From NCBI GenBank assembly GCA_943704415.1, contig CALSCO010001604.1, positions 1 through 34,111 on the forward strand: 34,111 nt of DNA, read 5' to 3'. Below the pieces are notes generated by a model that was not told the origin of the DNA, ran no database searches, and worked only from the letters and a program-made list of their open reading frames with translations. The stretch comes from Parvularia atlantis (lineage: Eukaryota > Opisthokonta > Rotosphaerida). Below, in pieces: positions 10,741-20,734 of the stretch. The position numbers and the translations under genes were made by a program. Each line of letters opens with the position of its first letter. Positions within the stretch are counted from its first letter, which is position 1.

Positions 10741-13621
10741 TCATGGACCAGCAGCGCGCGTTTGCTCTCCAGCAACAGCAGCAGCTCGCGCGGCCGGCCT
10801 CGCAGCAGACGCCGACGGTGCCGTGGCTGCTCCCGCAGCACCGCCTCGCAAGACCTGCCAGTGCTGCCGCCGCCGGGACACCGGCCAGCATGGCCTCCGC
10901 CGCCACTTCGCAGCAGCCGGCGCTGCCGACGCCTGCCCATTTGGCCGTCGGACAACAGAGCAGCACAAGCAGCGGCCAGTCGACCGGCAGCACGCCCGGA
11001 GGAGTGCCGCCGCCGCAGCAGTCCGACACGCGATGGCAGCCCGAGCAGCATGAGCAGCCGCCGCAGCCTCAGCAGCAACAGCAGCAGAGGCAAACTGCCA
11101 GCGCACAGCAGCCTTCTCCGGCACCCGCGCCCGCGCCCGCGCCCGCACCGCACGAGCCCTCGCTCTGGGAATCGGCCGAGATGATCTCGGGCTTTGACCC
11201 GTCTGCCTCTACCGGCGTCGCCGTCGTCGAGCAATGCGCACCCGGCGCCGCCGCGGAGGCACACGCCGAGGACGAGCTCGACGTCGCGCCTGCAGCGGCG
11301 CACCCGGCGGAGCGGCAACCAGCCGAGCCCACACCTGCAAGCGCCTCTGCGACAGTAGCGGACGCAGCAGCAGCCGCGGCGACGGCGTCGAGCGAGCTCG
11401 CCGAGGACCGCAAGCGGCGCGAGCGCGAATGGCTGGACGCGTTCGCGGCCGTGCAGCGCAAGGACCGCGCGACGATGGACATGATGCTGGCCGCGCACAC
11501 GAAGAACATCGCCGCGGCCAACGACTTCAACACGCACAAGATGCAGCAGGTGGTGCGCAACCCGTCGCTGCGCTTCTCCGTCGTCAACTACCACCCGCGC
11601 GCGCTGATCTCGCACATGTGGTGCGCACGATCACCTGCGCGCGTGTGCTGCTGACGGCGCCCGTCTGCACCCGCGCAGTACCAAGTCTGAGTGGAGCAAT
11701 GCCGCGAGCGCGCCCGAGGTGCTTGTGCCGATTCGCCTCGACCTCGAGATCGACCACTACAAACTGCGCGACACGTTCACGTGGAATTTGAATGGCGCGC
11801 CCGCAACCGTCGCCGTGATCCTGGCCGCACCAGCTGACACCTGCGCCGCGCACAGAGCGCTTCATGTCGTCCGAGCAGTTTGCGCACATCCTCTGCACCG
11901 ATTCGCGTCTGCCAAAGGACCTGTTTGTGCACGAGATCGCGCGGTCGATCGAGGAGCAGTTGCGCTCGTTTGAGGAGTCGCAGGCGATCCCGCACGACAT
12001 GGACGACCGCGTGCTGATCAAGGTGCGGCCGCGCCGTGCCTGGTGCCGTCTCAGGTCGTGTCGCGCCGCGCCCCTCCCCCGCAGCTCAACATCACGGTCG
12101 ACAACACGCTGCTCGAGGACCAGTTTGAGTGGCCGCTGCAGGCGACGACGAGCGAGCCGGAGGAGTTTGCCGACCTGCTCGTGGCCGAGGTGGGCCTGCC
12201 GGTGGAGTTTCGGTGCGCCGCCTCGCGTGCGCTCTGCGCGGCTGATGTCTGCGCGTGCGCAGCTCGTGCATTGCGCACTGCATCCGCGAGCAGGTCGCGG
12301 CGTACTGGAAGGCCCTGCAGATGGGCGACGGTGACGTGGCGTTGCAGCGGTGCGACGCGGTCTGGCTGCCGTGACATGGCTCACGGGCGTGCGCACGCGC
12401 AGGCTGCAGACAGGCGACACGGTGCTGCGCGACGATGCGACGGCGTCGTCGTTTGTGCCGACCGTGACCGAGCTGACGCCCGACGACATGGCGCGCGAGC
12501 AGCGGGCGATTGAGCGCGAGGCCCGCGCCAACCGCCGCCAGAACCGCACGTCGCGGCGCTTGCCCGTCACGCTCGCCACGCGCACGTTCCGCACGCCGTA
12601 CGGCCAGACTGTGCGGCAAGAGTCGCAGTACATCGACAAGGTGCACCTCGGCCACAGCTCGGCGTGCTGCTGCTCGCTCACGCACCGCGCAGGACGACGA
12701 CGAGCCCGACCCCAACTACGCCCGGCGCGCGCACAATGCCGCGCTGGCACGGCGCGCGGCTGCGACGTTCACGCCGCACACATCGTCGACGGCGCTGTCG
12801 TTTGCCTGGCCGCCGCCGGTGAGCTTCTCGGCCACTGCGTTGCAGCGTCCTTACCGACACGTGAGCGCACAGGTTCTGCAGACTGCGATGTCGGTGCCGC
12901 CGCTCTCGCACGGCTACGGGCTGACGCACCAGGTGCCTCCCGCGCCTCGGATAGTGCATGCTGGCAACTACGGCCCGCCCGCGGTGTCGAGCACGCATTA
13001 CGGGCCGCAACACTACTCGATCGCGCATCAGCGCCCGCAGCACCCGCAGCAGCAGCAGCACCAGCAGCAACAGCAGCACGTGCGCCAGCCGCTGCCGCCG
13101 CGCGCCATGCCGCCGCCCGCCGCGCAGAACGTGTTCATGCAGCAGCACCAGCAGCAGCAGCACCGCCAGCAGCAGCTCCTGCAGCAGCAGCATCAGCAAA
13201 TGCAGCTCCACCAGCAGCAGCTGATACTCCAGCAGCAGCTGCAGCGGCAGGCGCAGCAGCGGGCGATGGACGCGTACCAGGCGACGCTGAGCATGCACCG
13301 GCGCGACATGGCGGGGGCGACGGGCAGCTCAACGGAGTCGCTCAGCAGCTCGCCCGGCGGCACGCCGCGGTCAGCGTCCGCGTCCAAGAAGGGCAAGCGC
13401 GGCACGGGCATGACGCGCGAGCAGCGCGAGGCCGAGCAGGAGCGGCTCGAGCTAGCTCGCAAGAAGCAGCTGGAGCAGGAGAAGCGCCTCGAGCGGCTCC
13501 GCAAGCGCAACCGCGACGGCAGCGGCGGCGGTGCGCTTGGCCCATCGCATCGCATCGCCCGTCCGCTGTGCTGACGGTAGCCGCGCTAGACGACGCCGGG
13601 CAAGCACCGCCGCCGACCTGA
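9245..13621 (+). CDS. SNF5: SNF5/SMARCB1 chromatin-remodelling subunit, polyglutamine-rich
   Basis: This is a core subunit of SWI/SNF-type nucleosome remodellers. The Snf5 domain is clear in exons from about 11700 to 12560: [41 protein letters not shown], then the second repeat [29 protein letters not shown] and [22 protein letters not shown], all counterparts of SMARCB1. Upstream lie an acidic N-terminus, a conserved-looking [16 protein letters not shown] region of unknown fold, and about 450 residues dominated by Gln. A second Gln-rich block and a basic coiled coil follow the Snf5 domain. Yeast Snf5 is likewise Gln-rich, but flanking on both sides is notable. About ten introns are inferred, one (11795-11855) with a GC donor. 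The first introns are 9456-9508 and 9575-9627. The stop at 13621 assumes a last intron near 13535; without it the frame ends at 13574. Estimated length is 1,200-1,300 residues. Confidence 0.9.
10117..10170 (+). repeat. Polyglutamine tract 1 (mixed CAG/CAA)
   Basis: About 18 Gln codons in SNF5, mostly CAA in the second half. Mixed codons imply an older, selected or stabilised tract. Confidence 0.85.
10617..10743 (+). repeat. Polyglutamine tract with near-pure (CAG)16
   Basis: A QxQ-rich segment of SNF5 ends in an uninterrupted CAG run from about 10692 to 10740. Uninterrupted CAG is prone to slippage and suggests recent length change compared with the CAA-interrupted tract at 10117. Confidence 0.88.
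11795..11855 (+). other. GC-AG intron in SNF5
   Basis: Only a GC donor (AATG|GCGCGC) with the acceptor CACAG at 11855 joins WNLN to ERFMSSEQF, the conserved Snf5 sequence. The nearby GT donors give the wrong phase. The intron is 61 nt with a GCTGAC branch-like motif. Confidence 0.7.
13044..13260 (+). repeat. C-terminal Gln/His-rich tract of SNF5
   Basis: Repeated CAG codons interspersed with CAC, CTG and CTC encode [10 protein letters not shown]- and [14 protein letters not shown]-type sequence after the Snf5 domain. Confidence 0.8.
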
Positions 13622-13791
13622 TCGGGTCAGCACGCGTGTGAACGGCGCGCTGTGAGCTCAAGTTTTGTAGTTTGGGTTGCATTGGGACGCGCAGACGCTA
13701 ATGCCGGCGAACTGACGCTTCGCGCCACTTCCCCCATCGCCACCGCAGCGGCAGCAGCAGCAGCAGCAGCAGCAGCCGCTGGACGTGCACG
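13622..13791. promoter_or_regulatory. Intergenic gap with (CAG)n before the kinase gene
   Basis: 170 bp between the SNF5 stop and the Rad53-like ATG. It contains a T-rich GTTTTGTAGTTTGGGTTG stretch (13662-13679) that could serve SNF5 3'-end formation, and a (CAG)8-type run at about 13749-13775 just ahead of the ATG. Confidence 0.45.
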
Positions 13792-16700
13792 ATGGACGAC
13801 GGCATGACCTTCCCGACGCAGGCCGTGCCCGACGGCGGCGCGGCCGACGCCGAGCCGGCCGGGGGCGACGTCTGGGGCCGGCTGATGTCGCTCAACGCGG
13901 GCGAGCTGCCGCCCGTCGGTGCGCGCCGGATCGGCCGCGGGCGGCGCGCAGGCTGACGGCGGGGCGCGGCGCGGCAGACCTCGAGAAGGACGAGTACACG
14001 ATCGGGCGCAGCGCGACGTGCGACGTGCGCCTCGCCAGCCAGGCGCTGAGCGCGATCCACTGCCGCGTGTTCCGCATGCGCGACGCGACGTACAAGGACC
14101 TCGAGCCGACCGTGTTCCTAGAGGACCTGAGGCGCGTCGAGCGGCGTCGAGCGGCGTCGCTCGGGGCTCGCGCAGCCGTGCTCACGCGCGGTCGCCGTGC
14201 AGCACCAACGGAACGTTCCTCAACGGGCAGAAACTCGGCAAGGGCGTGCGCCGCGTGATCACGCACGGCGCACGCATCTCGCTCAGCAAGACCGCCACCA
14301 GCTGTGCGCCGACCGCGTCCGGTGGCCTGTGCCGTCGCTGAACGTGCGCCGCAGACTACACGTTCCTCACCGTCGCGCACGCACACGCGACCGGCGCCGG
14401 CGCCGCGGAGCAGCACCTCGCCGTGTCGAAGCAGTACGCGATCCAGGACGTGCTCGGGAAGTGCGTGCGGTCGAGCGAGGCGTGCTCGCTCGCATGCTCA
14501 CGTCGGCGGCAGCGGCAACTTTGCCGTCGTCAAGAAGGCGATCAAGCTTTCGACAGGGCGCTCGTATGCGATCAAGATCATCGACAAGGCACGCGACTGC
14601 GGCGTGCGGTCCACTGCGCGCTCACGGCCGGCCGCAGAAGAAGATCCAGGTGCAGCCCGCGCTCAAGCTCGCCTTTGAGCGCGAGGTCGAGATCCTTCGC
14701 CACCTGAAGCACGTGCGTGTGCAATCTCGCGGAGGCAGTCGTCAAGGCTCTGACGTTCGTGCGCGTCGCAGCCGGGCGTGGTGACGTACGAGGACTACTT
14801 TGACGAGGAGGAGCATATCTACATCGTGCTGGAGCTGTGCGCCGCCATATGGCACGCGCGTGCAGGATCAGTGCTCAAGCGCGCACACTTGTACAGGGCA
14901 ACGGGCGGCGAGCTGTCCAAGCTCATCTTCGCGCCCGAGGCAAAGCGCCCGAAAGAGCCCGACGTGCGCTACGTCTTCTTCCAGCTGGCCATCGCGCTCA
15001 AGTACCTGCACGACCAGCGCATCGCGCACCGCGACCTGAAGGTGTCGGTCGTGCCGCGTGTCGCGGCATAAGGTGCTTACCGCAACGCGGGGCAGCCCGA
15101 GAACGTGCTTGTCGCCAGCCGCGACTCGCTGCGTGTCATGATCACCGACTTTGGCCTGTCGCGCATGACCTCGCAGGCGTCGATGATGAACACCGTCTGC
15201 GGCACGCCGCTCTACCTCGGTGCGCAGTGCAGCGCGGCGCGCTTGCCTAGCTCACTGCGCGTGTGCGATTCTGTCAGCGCCCGAGATCCTCACCAACACG
15301 GACCGCACGGGCTACAGCTGCGCGGTGGATCTGTGGAGCCTCGGCGTGATGCTCTACGTCATGTGCGCGGCCGTCATCCGTTGCTGCGGCGCAGGCTGAT
15401 GCGCCCGATGCACAGGCTCGTCGGCCAGCCGCCGTTCCAGGAAGAGTCGCGCGACGCGCTGTTCACGAAGATCGTGCAGGGTGCGTACGCGTTCGACAAG
15501 ACGGCGTGGGCGGGCATCTCGCTCCAAGGCGCGTGCACGTGTGCACTTTGTGCGAGTGCTCATGTGCGATGCAGCCGTCGACCTGATCAAGCGGCTGCTT
15601 GTGACGGACCCGACGCGTCGCCTCACGATTGATGAGGTCCTCGCTCACCCGTGGCTCAAGGTGTGCGCGCGGCGCGCCGTGGGCGTGCTCGTGAGGGCTG
15701 ACGGCTGCGCGTGCAGTCGCAAGAGATGCTCGACCGCTACGACGCAATGACGGCGACGCTGCGTGCGTAGCCGCGCCAGCACGCGACGTGCCTCTTAACG
15801 CACGCACGCCTGCCCGAACAGCGCAAGAGTACGCCCGCGCCGGTCTGGTCCCGCAGCCGCTCCGCTCCGGCATCACCAACGTGCGGCACAGCCCTGCGCA
15901 CGGCACGGCACGCATGGCTCAGTGCGCGCTCAGGTCTTTGGCAAGGCGACGCTTGACAACAGCGCGGTGATGGAGGCGTCTCCGCGGCCCGTGCGGTCGG
16001 CGCACGAGTCGACGGTGATGATGGACATCGACTGCGCGCCTCCCGCCAAGGCCGACGGGGTTTTCAAGCTGCCGACGGTGCCGCTGCGCGCACCTCCGCC
16101 AGTGCCCACCGTGCGACCGCCTGCTGCACTACCGGCTGCACCGCCGGCTGCGCCTGCACCTGCACCTGCACCCGCGCCTTCTCCAGCGCCTGTGCCTGCA
16201 CCTGCAGCGGCGCCGGCTGCAATACCGCTTGAGCCGACGGCCGCTGCGGGCGCCGACGAGGCAGGCCGGGCTGCGCGCGTCAAACGCAAGCGCAGCGAGA
16301 CAGAGTCGGCCGAGGTGATGCGCACACCGCTCACACAGCAACACAAACGCTGACCGTGCCGCACAGACAAGCATCGAGTCCTCTGCGGGGAGCAGCGCGA
16401 GCAGGCGGTCGCAGCGCGCGAGGGCTGCAGACGTGGCGCTCGAGCAGACATCGCCCACGTCGGTTTCGGCGTCCCCATCGCCACTGCCCTCGCCCTCGCT
16501 TGCTGCGCCGCCGTTCACGCTGCCGGTGACGTTGAGCGGCGCCTCGCTGTCCAGCTCCGGGGTGCGCGGGAACGCTCAAATCGTGCGCAGCAAGGCGCTG
16601 ACGCAGCCCGCGCGCGCAGATAACGGGCTGGGGCAAGCTGCTGTCGCTGACGAAGGCGCTGGGGCCGCAGACGCTCGTGCAGGACGTGGTGACGATCGGG

Positions 16701-17065
16701 CGCGAGCCGTCGTGCACCATCGTGCTCGACCAGCAGGCCGTCTCGGCGCGCCACTGCACGATCAGGCGGCTGCCCGACGGCACTGTCGAGCTGCTGGACA
16801 CGAGGTGCGTCTCTGCACAGACGCGCGCATGCGCCACTGACGTGGGCGCTTGGCCAGCACCAACGGCACGCTTGTCAACGACCGCCTCGTGGGCAACGGC
16901 AAGCGCGTGGCGCTCAAGACGATGGACGAGATCGTCGTGTGCCGCGAGGGGACCGGGGCGCGGCTGAAAGGTGCGCGCGTGTGCTGTGCTGTACGCGTGG
17001 CTGAGGTCGTGTGCGTGCGCGTGCACGCAGTCGTCGTCGGGTTTTGCCTCAAGCTGAGCAAGTGA
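13792..17065 (+). CDS. Rad53/Chk2-like checkpoint kinase, FHA-kinase-FHA
   Basis: Ser/Thr kinase of the DNA-damage checkpoint family, expected in the nucleus. FHA1 starts at WGRLMSL and has YTIGRSATCDV, SAIHCRV and STNGTFLNG. The kinase domain has a Gly loop LGNGNFAVVK (very like Rad53 GQGAFATVK), the ATP Lys in YAIKIID, HRDLK, DFG, the activation segment TVCGTPLYLAPE with both Thr of the Chk2 T-loop, and the DLWSLGVM and HPWLK blocks. After a Pro/Ala linker with basic RVKRKR, FHA2 has WGKLLSL, VTIGREPSCTIV, SARHCTI and STNGTLVND. The full phosphothreonine-binding G-R / S-x-x-H / N-G set is present in both. About sixteen introns were placed by frame, three with GC donors. Few SQ/TQ sites are visible. 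It ends at TGA 17063-17065, abutting the deformylase stop. Rough length is 800 residues. Splitting into two genes is unlikely, as splicing keeps one frame through the linker. Confidence 0.88.
14132..14202 (+). other. GC-AG intron in FHA1
   Basis: Donor CTGAG|GCGCGT, acceptor GTGCAG. Splicing restores EDL-STNGTFLNG, the strongest FHA motif. The 71-nt intron carries an internal direct repeat (GTCGAGCGGC twice). Confidence 0.75.
14589..14637 (+). other. GC-AG intron after the kinase VAIK lysine
   Basis: Donor ACAAG|GCACGC, acceptor CCGCAG; joins IIDK to KKIQVQ. A GT donor further in would make a 36-nt intron, shorter than any other seen here, so GC is favoured but not proven. Confidence 0.55.
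15529..15574 (+). other. GC-AG intron late in the kinase domain
   Basis: Donor CCAAG|GCGCGT, acceptor ATGCAG, 46 nt. Splicing gives ISLQ-AVDLIKRLL, the conserved helix before the HPWLK motif. GT alternatives give the wrong phase. Confidence 0.7.
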
Positions 17066-17953
17066 TCAGTAGATCGTGTGGTCGACGCGCCGGCGCATCT
17101 CGTTCTTGTTGGCCAGCCAGTACTCGCGGCTGACGATGCCGTGCTCGCCGGGCGCGTTGATGGCGCGGTCGACGGCCAGGACGCCGTCGAGGTGGTCAAT
17201 CTCGTGCTGCAGCAGCTCGGACAGGTGGGCGGGCAGGTGCGTCCACTCGTGCGCGTCGCCTTTGCGTGCAGACGGCGTGAGCGCCTGCACATCGATCGCG
17301 GGCACGCGGGCCACGCACCGCGCTCGTCCAGGAAGCGCACCGAGACCGAGCTGTGCCGGCGCAGCTTGACCATGAGGAACGGGAAGCTCATGCAGTCGTC
17401 CCACATCGTGAACGTGTCGGCGCTGCAGTGCGTGATCTCCGGGTTGACGAGCAGCCGCCGCCCGCCCTTCTCGGGCACGTTGAGCGCGACGAGGCGTCTG
17501 CGGCACGTTCAGCGCCGACGTGCACAAACGACGATCACGCGCGCCTGCGGTAGTCGATCTGCGGCGCGGCGATGCCCCGCCCGAAGCCGTGCGTCGCGCG
17601 GAAGAGATCGAGCGTGTGCTGCAGCACCGTCGCCTGCCGCGCAAACTCGTCGCCGCGCAGGTCATCGCTGCCGCATTGCCGTCAGCCACAGCCGCCACCG
17701 TCGGCCCGACATCATGCGGGCGCGCACCGCGTCAGCGCCGCGCTCACGGCCGTGAGCGCCGGGTGCCCGAGCAGCACGACGTGCCGCAGATCGCGCGGCA
17801 ATCGCAGAGCCGCGTTTGCCAGCGTGGCGGCCACTCGACCTTCGAGTTTGCTAAACAGCCGGTACGGCGTCGTTGCCGGCTGCGTCGGCCGTTTGCCCGC
17901 TCGCGCCGCTTGCCGCCTCGTGCGCGTCGTGCCTCGCACCTGGGAGGGCACAC
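17066..17953 (-). CDS. PDF: Peptide deformylase, divergent eukaryotic type
   Basis: This metal enzyme removes the formyl group from new N-terminal Met, so it should act in an organelle that starts translation with fMet, consistent with the mitochondrial TyrRS nearby. Motif 1 GFGRGIAAPQI, motif 2 MWDDCMSFP (usual form EGCLS) and motif 3 QHEIDHLDG are present; the metal ligands Cys and both His, and the catalytic Glu, are retained. It ends in VDHTIY at the TGA that abuts the kinase stop. Introns are placed at about 17670-17730, 17505-17550 and 17255-17315 by frame continuity. The 5' end is unresolved: the frame RLFSKLEGRVAATLANAAL has no ATG of its own. An ATG at 17953 is the nearest candidate but does not join it in phase by a simple splice, so the start is provisional and a targeting peptide cannot be judged. 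Confidence 0.82.
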
Positions 17954-18091
17954 ATCGTGCCCACGAATGGACGGATGGACGGATGGGACGCGCGGATGGC
18001 GCGAACGGAGGCGGATGGCCGTTACGAGCGCGCTGCGGTGGCTGACGTGAACGACGGCGAAAAAAACGCAGCAGCCGCCGCGTGCAAGACG

Positions 18092-20267
18092 ATGGCCGAC
18101 AACGAGGACCTGCTCGACTACGACGACGAGCCCGCCGCGGAGACGGTGGTGGCGCCGGCGGCGGCGCAGGCGCAGGAGACGAAGAAGGTGGCGCGGGCGT
18201 CACGCTCGGTGCCACGGCCCACGGCGCGCTGAAAGCGGCGCGGCGCGGCTCGCGGCGGGCACGGCGACTCCCCCAGGGCTCGTACGTGGGCATCCACGCC
18301 ACCGGCTTCCGCGACCTCATCCTCAAGCCCGAGCTGATGAAGGCCATCACCGACTGCGGCTTTGAGCACCCGTCCGAGGGTGCGACGCAAGCGGCCGGCG
18401 CGGCGCGGCGGCGGCACGGGCCAACCCACACGCGCCGTGCAACCCCACAGTGCAGCAGCAGACCATCCCCCAGGCCATCCTCGGCACCGACATCCTCTGC
18501 CAGGCCAAGAGCGGCATGGGCAAGACGGCCGTCTTTGTCATCGCCACGCTGCAGCAGCTCGACCTGGGCGACGAGAAGATCAAGGACGACGTGCTCGTGC
18601 TCGTGATGGCGCACACGCGCGAGCTCGCGTACCAGATCCACGGTGAGTTCAAGCGCTTCTCCAAGCACATGCCCGTGAAGATGGCCGTGTTCTTCGGCGG
18701 CCAGCCCGAGTCAGACAACATCAACGTGCTCAAGACCGAGAAGCCCCAGATCATCGTCGGCACGCCCGGCCGCATCGGCAAGCTCGTCAAGGACCGCACG
18801 CTCAACCTGTCCAAGCTCAAGCACTTCATCCTGGACGAGTGCGACTCGCTGCTCGACAAGGCTGGTGCGTGCGCCCGCCCCTGCGCACGTCGTGCCGGCG
18901 CCGTCTCATGCGCGCGACCGACCCCCCTCCCTCCAGACATGCGCTCTGACGTTCAGGAGATCTTCATGGCCACGCCGCACAACAAGCAGGTCATGATGTT
19001 CACGGCCACCCTGTCCAAGGACATGCGCGCGATCTGCAAGAAGTTCATGCACAACGTAACGTGGCCCGCCGCCCACCCTCGCCCTCGCCCTCGCCCTCGC
19101 CCTGGCCCCCGTCGTCGCCGCGTCGTCGTGCAGCGGTGGCAAGAGCCGCGTGGCCAGACCTCGACGCTGCCGCCGTCGCGGTGATCTGCGCTCTGCCTGC
19201 GCGCGCGTCTGGCGCTCTTGCTTCTTTCTTTTTCTCCCCCCGCTCGCGCGTTCCCGGGCAAGGCAGCAAGGCGGGGCCGGCCGCCGGCGCTCGCAGATCC
19301 GATCCGCCTCCCCTTCTGCATGCCACACCCCTCCCGCCCCCGTACCGCGCACAGCACCGCACGCGTCGACCGCTAACGCCGCTTTCGCCGCCGCCGCCGC
19401 CGTCGCCGTCGCCGTTGCCCGCCATCGCCGCCCACAACGACGACGCGACCCACAGCCGCACGAGATTCTGATCGACAACGAGACCAAGCTGACGCTGCAC
19501 GGCCTTCAGCAGCACTACGTCAACGTGAGCGAGCAAGAGAAGAACCGGCAGCTGGCGGACCTGCTCGACTCGCTCGAGTTTAACCAGGTGCGTGCTGTGC
19601 TTGCGCGCCGCGCCGCGCCTGACGGGCACCGCGCGCCAGGTCGTCATCTTTGTCAAGTCGGTGCAGCGCGCCAAGACCCTCACCGAGGTGCTCGAGAAGC
19701 TCTCGTTCCCGTCGATCTGCATCCACTCGGGCATGAGCCAGACAGAGCGGTGCGCGCGCGCGCACCGCCCTCCCGCCACAGCGCACGGCCGCTCATGACG
19801 CGCGCGCGCGCCCGCAGCGTCAAGAACTACCAGGCGTTCAAGGACTTCCAGAAGCGCATCATGGTCGCCACGGACCTGTTTGGCCGCGGCATCGACATCG
19901 AGCGCGTCAACATCGTGATCAACTACGACCTGCCCGACACGGCCGACGCGTATCTCCACCGGGTGCGTCGCTCCAGCCCGCGCCAGCCATCAGGCGCTGA
20001 CGCCTCCTCCTGCCGTGCCGCCGCAGGTGGGCCGCGCCGGCCGCTTTGGCACCAAGGGCCTCGCGATCTCGTTTGTCACGCCGTCGCCGTCGGACGCCGA
20101 GCTGATCAACTCGGTCCAGAAGCGCTTCGAGGTCGAGATCGCGCCCCTGCCGGCCGAGATCGACGTGTCGACGTACAGTGCGTCTCTTTTTGCGCTCTCG
20201 CGCGCGCGCGCTCGGCAGCGCCTGAGCGTCGGCCTCACACGCATGCGCCCACACAGTGACCTCGTGA
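18092..20267 (+). CDS. DDX39B: DEAD-box RNA helicase UAP56/Sub2 (DDX39)
   Basis: Core TREX component, needed for spliceosome assembly and nuclear mRNA export. It begins [13 protein letters not shown], the family N-terminus. Then [20 protein letters not shown], the Q motif around [11 protein letters not shown], motif [13 protein letters not shown], motif II DECD (diagnostic of UAP56 rather than DEAD), motif III TAT where SAT is usual, [11 protein letters not shown], motif V region [15 protein letters not shown] and motif [15 protein letters not shown]. The C-terminus [10 protein letters not shown] is followed by a spliced short tail ending at 20267. Introns: a 107-nt one near the start, the usual 50-85-nt class, and one 400-nt intron (19056-19455). 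Frames and phases join without breaks. It diverges from peptide deformylase across about 140 bp. Confidence 0.95.
19056..19455 (+). other. Unusually long intron in UAP56
   Basis: 400 nt between FMHN and PHEILIDNE with donor GTAACG, unlike the GTGCGY donors elsewhere, and acceptor CCACAG. It contains a CCCTCG hexamer repeat (about 19076-19102), pyrimidine-rich segments and a CGCTAACGC branch-like motif. No snoRNA boxes or reading frame of note were found. Confidence 0.8.
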
Positions 20268-20734
20268 GCGCGCGCTGCACCTGCTGCCGGCAAACGTGAG
20301 CGTCTGTGGCTGGCGTTGGGATTGTAACAAGAGCCGGTGCCAAGCTTGAACACTTCGGCCCTAAACTCTGCACATGGGTTCACGTTGAGCCCGAGGCCGA
20401 GGGCGTGGTCGGCGCGCCGTACTGCGGCTGAGCGGGCAGCGGCAGCGGGCTGGGCTGCGAGGGGCTCGGCGTTGGTGGCGTTGCGGAGGCGAGCCGTACG
20501 CGTAGTACTGCGGCGCGTGGGAAGCGCACGTCGTGTGGCCGAAGGTCGTGCCGGTCAAGGCCGCGCGTCCAGCACGCACGCGACCGCGCGCAGTTCTCAA
20601 GCATGTCGCAGGGAAGTGCCGTCGCCCAGGTCGACCGTGACCACGCAGCCGTCCCGCGAGCTGTTCTGAGCGCGCGCCCCCGCCCGCGGCGCCGAGCGCG
20701 ATGAGACGAGAACGGTGACACGGACGCATGCGCC
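20268..20734. other. Intergenic gap with unresolved coding signal on the minus strand
   Basis: 467 bp between the UAP56 stop and the phosducin-like ATG. TTGTAACAAG at 20323-20332 may mark the UAP56 3' end. On the minus strand, stretches with good codon bias appear in different frames (RDGCVVTVDLGDGTSL near 20660-20610; HAPQYYAYGSPPQ near 20520-20485; a PAQPQYGAPTTPSASGST end near 20380). They could be exons of a small spliced gene, but I could not join them convincingly and recognise no family. Confidence 0.3.

Noticed and set aside
9927-11615. 562-codon minus-strand frame, Leu/Arg-rich
   Set aside because: It is the antisense of the SNF5 polyglutamine region; CAG repeats read as Leu-rich in reverse. 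No known domain, and the plus strand carries conserved protein.
14604-14637. A very short GT-AG intron in the kinase gene
   Set aside because: It would be about 36 nt, shorter than all others here; the 49-nt GC-AG reading gives a better kinase sequence.
13792-17065. Two separate genes, a kinase and an FHA protein
   Set aside because: Spliced exons keep one open frame through the Pro/Ala linker and no new promoter or ATG context appears before FHA2; the order matches Rad53.
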